Source: Verrucomicrobiota bacterium
GTDB taxonomy: Bacteria; Verrucomicrobiota; Verrucomicrobiia; CAIQCK01
Length of the DNA: 64,000 nt
Assembly: GCA_016235595.1 (NCBI GenBank)
Contig: JACRJX010000048.1
Span: 186,001 to 250,000, forward strand
Reading direction: 5' to 3'
Position numbers and translations under genes: made by a program. The notes beneath the pieces are model-generated. The model made no database searches, was not told the DNA's origin, and was given only the letters and a program-made list of their open reading frames with translations. Positions within the stretch are counted from its first letter, which is position 1, and every line of letters begins with the position of its first letter. Of the stretch, positions 60,716-64,000 are shown in pieces.

Positions 60716-62803
60716 TCACGGAGCCTGATACGCTTTGAAAAACGCCAGGCACGTTTCAATCACAATGTCCGTCTCCATCGCCAGTCCGTACGTGCCATTG
60801 TAACCGGCGGGAACCTCGCAGAGGAAACCATAGCGGCCCTTGCATGAGGTCTCGATCAGCGTGGGCCGCTGCGCATCCCAGTGCGTCATCTCGATGTCAT
60901 ATTGCGCGACGGCGGGGCGGTTCGCCTGTTGCAACACGTAGCGGTTGCGCATTGCCTCGTTGAACGCCTGCACAGCGGCTGCGGCACGCTCCTCGTTGTC
61001 GTCGCGCGCTGTCAACGGCAGGATCACAACCCGGTTGTTGCCCGGCCCGCCCGAGTTGCCGTGGAAGTCGAGCGTGGCGTGCAGCGGCGTCCGCTCGCAG
61101 ATTGCGCGATACGTCTGCGTCTCCGGCTCCGAGAACGGTCCGGAGCCCTTCCAATCATAATCGCCCGGTCCCCACACACCGTCGCTGTTCGAGTCCCGAC
61201 CCTTGAACAACGCCCACCACTCGCTGCCGTTGCGGTTGAGGTCCACGCGCGCGGCGCTCTGCCGCGTGTTCAAGTCGTAGCCGGACGGATTGAGGAACGG
61301 GATGATTTTGAGCGCGTAGCGTTTCGTGTCGAACAACGCAGCCGATGGTTGCGACGCGAGCCGCCTTGCCAGCGTGAGCAATCCATAGCCCGGCTCCCAC
61401 TCGCTGCCGTGCGTGGCACCATAGACGAGGAACGTCGGGTTCTTTGGGTCACCGAGGTTGAGGCTGCAAATCCGGTAAGCGCCGTTGGCTGGACCTTCGT
61501 CCTGAAAGCGCAACGCCGGCAGTTCTGCGGCAAGGGCGCGCATCGCTCCGACAAACTCGGCATACTTGAGCCGCTGCGGGTAATGGCGTCCGTAGCGCAC
61601 CGTGCCGCCCAGCGCGTTGCCAGCGAACAGGTATTTGTTGAAACTGCCGGGCCGGTTCCAGAGAGGCTCCGGCAGTCCTGTCAGATCGGTGGCCAGCAGC
61701 AGCCCTTTCCCTGACGTCTCGGAGACGAGCAGCGCGCCGCCTTCCGGAGACTCGGCCAGCGCATTGTCGCGGCTCACACCGTCGAGCACACGTTGCTTCC
61801 AACGCTTGCCCGCGCCGTCGCCCCATGGGATCGAATCACCGGCTTTGAAACCGTTCGTCACGCGATCCTCCCGCAGGATGCGAAGCGAAGGTGCGTTGGC
61901 CGCCGTGGACGTAACGCGGACACTCTTGTCCGCGCCGTTGTTCTGCTGTGAAACACCGCGGACAAGAATGTCCGCGTTACGAAGCTGCACTCCTCGCATC
62001 GCCGCATAGACCGCTAGGTCCAGCACGACGGGATTGCCACGCTGCGCGAATGCCTCGATGGCACTGAAATCAAAGCGCGTCCCCGGTTTGCGCGCGAAGA
62101 CGACTGCGCCGCGACAGTGGCTCCACGGCGGCGTCTCCGTCGCGGACACAATCACGAGCCGGTCCGGATAGAGCGTTCGCAGGCTGACCACCGTTGGATC
62201 GTCGGCGGGCGCGTCGGTCCACAACACCAAGTCGTTCAGCGCGGGCCGTGGTTTCGCCGCCGGGACGACACTCAACACGATGTCGTCATAGTCCGCCGTG
62301 CCGGTGGCCTTTTCCAGTTCGAGGTAGACCATGAGATGGTCGCAGCCGTCCGGCACGGTGGCGTTCAGCGACACGCGCTTCCATGCGGACTTGCCGCGCA
62401 CGGCTCTCGTCTGCGGCTGCGACAGGATTTTGCCTTTCTCCCCGATGCAATAGAGCCGCAATGCCGCGCAGCCTTCGTCCCCCAATTCCGTCCGAATCCA
62501 GCCCACCAGCCGAACGCTCGCGCCCGCCGGCACTTTGAGCTTCCCGTCCGCGCCCTGCCGCCAGCGGCTGATCACGGCCCCCTTGTTGATGATCCGCGCG
62601 CCTTGCTTTCCGGAGCGCGCCGCCTCGGTGGTGATGGAGAGCGCGCGTTCCTTGTCATCCGGCGTGCGCTTCTCCCACACGCCAACCTGTGCGCTCTCGA
62701 AATCACCGTTGATCAGAAGATTCGGACTCTGCTCCGCGCCGAACGCAACAAGCGGCAGGAGCAGCAAGACCGCAGGGACAAAGAATGACTTCATAGTAGT
62801 CAT
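60716..62803 (-). CDS. Exported M14 zinc carboxypeptidase with CBM-like N-domain
   Basis: 695 residues. Signal peptide (MKSFFVPAVLLLLPLVAFG). CBM4/9-like sandwich (NLLINGDFESAQVGVW, about 30-190), a middle region, and an M14 domain: zinc HGSE in GATHGSEWEPGYG (near 464), Arg in VDLNRNGSEWW, zinc His in TLDFHGNSGGPG (near 578) and catalytic Glu in TLIETSCKGRYGF (near 649). It would trim peptides, possibly cell-wall or glycoprotein ones. A palindromic repeat (61911-61980) is embedded in-frame around residues 274-297. ATG 62803 or 62794; both lie at a hairpin. Confidence 0.85.
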   Translation of the reverse strand: MTTMKSFFVPAVLLLLPLVAFGAEQSPNLLINGDFESAQVGVWEKRTPDDKERALSITTEAARSGKQGARIINKGAVISRWRQGADGKLKVPAGASVRLVGWIRTELGDEGCAALRLYCIGEKGKILSQPQTRAVRGKSAWKRVSLNATVPDGCDHLMVYLELEKATGTADYDDIVLSVVPAAKPRPALNDLVLWTDAPADDPTVVSLRTLYPDRLVIVSATETPPWSHCRGAVVFARKPGTRFDFSAIEAFAQRGNPVVLDLAVYAAMRGVQLRNADILVRGVSQQNNGADKSVRVTSTAANAPSLRILREDRVTNGFKAGDSIPWGDGAGKRWKQRVLDGVSRDNALAESPEGGALLVSETSGKGLLLATDLTGLPEPLWNRPGSFNKYLFAGNALGGTVRYGRHYPQRLKYAEFVGAMRALAAELPALRFQDEGPANGAYRICSLNLGDPKNPTFLVYGATHGSEWEPGYGLLTLARRLASQPSAALFDTKRYALKIIPFLNPSGYDLNTRQSAARVDLNRNGSEWWALFKGRDSNSDGVWGPGDYDWKGSGPFSEPETQTYRAICERTPLHATLDFHGNSGGPGNNRVVILPLTARDDNEERAAAAVQAFNEAMRNRYVLQQANRPAVAQYDIEMTHWDAQRPTLIETSCKGRYGFLCEVPAGYNGTYGLAMETDIVIETCLAFFKAYQAP
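61911..61980. repeat. 70-bp palindromic repeat inside the M14 gene
   Basis: Two 24-bp arms (61911-61934 and 61957-61980) complementary except at one position, with a 22-nt loop. The arms begin GTAACGCGGACA. On the gene strand they read NADILVRG and ADKSVRVT within the protein. It has the form of a REP/MITE-like interspersed element; I recall the same translated strings in other verrucomicrobial proteins, unverified here. Confidence 0.8.
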
Positions 62804-62819
62804 CACGCTCCGCGTGATG
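62801..62819 (-). promoter_or_regulatory. Hairpin over the ribosome-binding site of the M14 gene
   Basis: CATCACGC, 3-nt loop, GCGTGATG: perfect 8-bp arms. On the mRNA the GGAG ribosome site is in the loop and stem, and the ATG at 62803 is in the second arm, so the fold could limit initiation. Confidence 0.5.
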
Positions 62820-62831
62820 CCCTGGCAGCCT

Positions 62832-62860
62832 GCCACCGCCCGCCGCCCGCGCGCCATAAG
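62832..62860 (-). promoter_or_regulatory. Degenerate member of the CTTGTG promoter family
   Basis: Minus-strand CTTATG, 17-nt GC-rich spacer, GGTGGC. Spacer and flanks resemble the copy at 33604-33632, but the -10 is poor. Confidence 0.25.
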
Positions 62861-62882
62861 AAAAAACTGTGACGCACGCCGG

Positions 62883-63290
62883 CTAGGGGCCCGGCCGGCT
62901 GCTCCGCGACGCTTTTGCTGTTTCGGACTTCTTGCGGAGCGTGGTCCAAAACTTCTCGCGCTGCTCCGGCGTCAACTCGCGCGCGATGCCGGCGTTCATG
63001 TCTTTGAAAGCGCCATAGACCTTGGTCCGCAACTCCACGCGGAACTGCCGCATGTCAGTCGCCAACTTGTCGAAGTGCGGGCGGATGGTGGCGACCTGTT
63101 CCGGCGTCAGGTTGAGTTGCGTCTTGTATTCCTCGAGGCGCGCCGCGATCCAGCGTTCCTCGTGGTTCTTGGAGCTAGTGGTCCAGTAGGATGTCCCGTG
63201 CGTCTGGCGCGCCACGACGACGCCGGTGGATATTCCGAGGCCGAACAGCACCACGAGGCCGATTCCGATCTTCAGTGCAAGTTTGTTCAT
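62883..63290 (-). CDS. Spy/CpxP-like periplasmic metal-sensor or chaperone protein
   Basis: 135 residues. Signal-anchor (LALKIGIGLVVLFGLGISTGVVVA) then a helical domain with two LTPEQ motifs (LNLTPEQVATIRP and RELTPEQREKFW), the mark of Spy/CpxP/CnrX-type proteins (heavy-metal resistance family PF13801). It overlaps the upstream small membrane-protein gene by 4 bp. As the last member of a sigma-membrane protein-sensor trio it may sense envelope stress or metals and control the sigma factor. Confidence 0.75.
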   Translation of the reverse strand: MNKLALKIGIGLVVLFGLGISTGVVVARQTHGTSYWTTSSKNHEERWIAARLEEYKTQLNLTPEQVATIRPHFDKLATDMRQFRVELRTKVYGAFKDMNAGIARELTPEQREKFWTTLRKKSETAKASRSSRPGP

Positions 63291-63589
63291 GGCTCAATCG
63301 CCTCCTCTGCGAAAACCTCATCGGCCAGCGCGGTTGGGTCCGCCATCGCCAGTTTGGCGTGCGCGTCTGGCTGGACCGTGAACCAGCACACCATCAACAG
63401 CGCGGCGGCAACCGGGATTGCGCCGAACGCCAATCGGCCCAACAATTCCGCCGCCACTTGTCGCGGTGGCCGCAGTCGCGCCAGCACGCGCGTGTCGAAG
63501 CCGAACGGCATCTCTGCCGGCGCGTCGGCCTCGGCCCGGTGCTGGCTCGCGGCATCCGCCAATCGTTTCCACGGATCGTTTGCGTTCAT
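63287..63589 (-). CDS. Small single-pass membrane protein, candidate anti-sigma factor
   Basis: 100 residues: cytoplasmic N-terminal half, one membrane helix (LAFGAIPVAAALLMVCWFTV, about 52-72), short acidic periplasmic tail. It lies between a sigma-factor gene and a Spy-like gene with 4-bp overlaps on both sides, the layout of CnrY-like anti-sigma factors. No zinc-finger anti-sigma motif is seen; function inferred from size, topology and position. Confidence 0.6.
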   Translation of the reverse strand: MNANDPWKRLADAASQHRAEADAPAEMPFGFDTRVLARLRPPRQVAAELLGRLAFGAIPVAAALLMVCWFTVQPDAHAKLAMADPTALADEVFAEEAIEP

Positions 63590-64000
63590 CGTCGTTTTTC
63601 CAACTTCAAAAGTTCCTTCCGCAGTTTTCGCCGCGCGCGGAACGCCCGGATGCGGATCGCGCCCTCGCGCCAGCCGGTCGCCTCGCGCACTTCCGCCACC
63701 GACCGGCCTTCGAGGTCGAGCATCGTCACCACCAGCCGGTCTTCGGGACCGAGCATGCCGAGCAACTTCGCCGCAAGCTGACTCGCGCCCAGCGCGTCCG
63801 CCGCAGGCCTGTCCGGGCCGGCCAGCGTCGCCGTCAGCGCGTCGGCCTCGGTTTCCGTCAGGTCCGCCCAGCGCAACTCAGGCCGCCGTTTCTCGGCACG
63901 CAGATGATCAATGCAGATGTTCAACGTCATGCGCGCGACCCAGTGCGTCAGCGGCGCGCGGCCGTCGTAATCGCCGAGCCGTTCAAAGAGCCGTGCGAAC
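63586..64000 (-). CDS. Sigma-70 family RNA polymerase sigma factor, N-terminus beyond window
   Basis: At least 138 codons are in the window; the frame runs open through the right edge. Region 2 is visible as FARLFERLGDYDGRAPLTHW and ARMTLNICIDHLRAEKRR; region 4 as GPEDRLVVTMLDLEGRSVAE with the helix-turn-helix ATGWREGAIRIRAFRARRKL. An internal ATG at 63930 is not the true start because homology continues upstream. ECF-type; overlaps the candidate anti-sigma gene by 4 bp. Confidence 0.85.
   Translation of the reverse strand, partial: FARLFERLGDYDGRAPLTHWVARMTLNICIDHLRAEKRRPELRWADLTETEADALTATLAGPDRPAADALGASQLAAKLLGMLGPEDRLVVTMLDLEGRSVAEVREATGWREGAIRIRAFRARRKLRKELLKLEKRR

Noticed and set aside
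1..64000. CRISPR arrays, tRNA or rRNA genes, insertion sequences, prophage
   Set aside because: Looked for regularly spaced repeats, cloverleaf-like clusters, conserved rRNA strings and transposase/integrase motifs; none found.

Overview
The window is GC-rich bacterial DNA, except for a more AT-balanced first ~250 bp. It holds 46 protein genes (the last one cut by the right edge). I see no rRNA, tRNA, CRISPR array, transposase or phage gene. The gene content fits the Verrucomicrobiota, probably the Pedosphaera/Limisphaerales side: many exported carbohydrate-active proteins with Sec or Tat leaders, a Ser/Thr kinase fused to a DUF1080 domain next to an ECF-like sigma factor of the HFVTTHWSLV type, BNR/beta-propeller proteins, URO-D and ceramidase-like families, and a palindromic repeat encoding NADILVRG. 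Placement rests on family recognition only.

Layout. (1) 259-6921, minus strand: a tight seven-gene nucleotide-sugar operon. It contains an SDR, a sugar-1-phosphate nucleotidyltransferase, an HddA-like GHMP kinase, a GDP-fucose-synthase-like SDR, a split transketolase (N and C halves) and a DegT-family enzyme with His in place of the PLP lysine (ColD type). I infer a route to an unusual deoxy, possibly carbon-branched, surface sugar. (2) 7107-13081: housekeeping and miscellaneous genes: an MFS transporter, RNase D, an acyl-ligase/ACP/acyltransferase fusion and RNase HI. (3) 13126-33588: a polysaccharide and sugar-acid degradation region with GH172 (DUF2961), rhamnulokinase, and twelve co-directional minus-strand genes. 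These twelve are an ACS-type MFS transporter, a 2-hydroxyacid dehydrogenase, an HpcH-type aldolase, a secreted glycosidase-like protein, a URO-D protein, an exported pyruvyltransferase-like protein, an (alpha/alpha)-barrel-like protein, two esterases and three beta-propeller proteins. (4) 33868-40668, plus strand: an ECF-like sigma factor, a kinase-DUF1080 protein, a thioredoxin-propeller protein, a Tat-exported xylose-isomerase-like protein and a small exported protein. Three of these genes are preceded by the same GTAACCT-N13-CTTCAGTAG motif. (5) 40774-62803, minus strand: a second large exported set with two ceramidase-like proteins, two deacetylase-like proteins, a TolB-like protein, a GH39-like glycosidase, a divergent NRAMP transporter, an exported glutamine-amidotransferase-like protein, heparinase II/III, an SGNH hydrolase and an M14 peptidase. 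(6) 62883-64000: a Spy/CpxP-like protein, a small membrane protein and a sigma factor, arranged like the Cnr regulatory trio.

The most unusual structure lies between the genes. One family of sigma70-like promoters (CTTGTG-N17-TACAAT and relatives) recurs in front of unrelated minus-strand genes, in places with homology running into the first codons. The ECF-type motif recurs on the plus strand in the same way. A frameshifted copy of the NRAMP gene's 3' end lies 12 kb away beside one of these promoters. A 70-bp palindrome is embedded in-frame in the M14 peptidase gene. Together these suggest that promoter or leader cassettes and short repeats have been copied around this genome.
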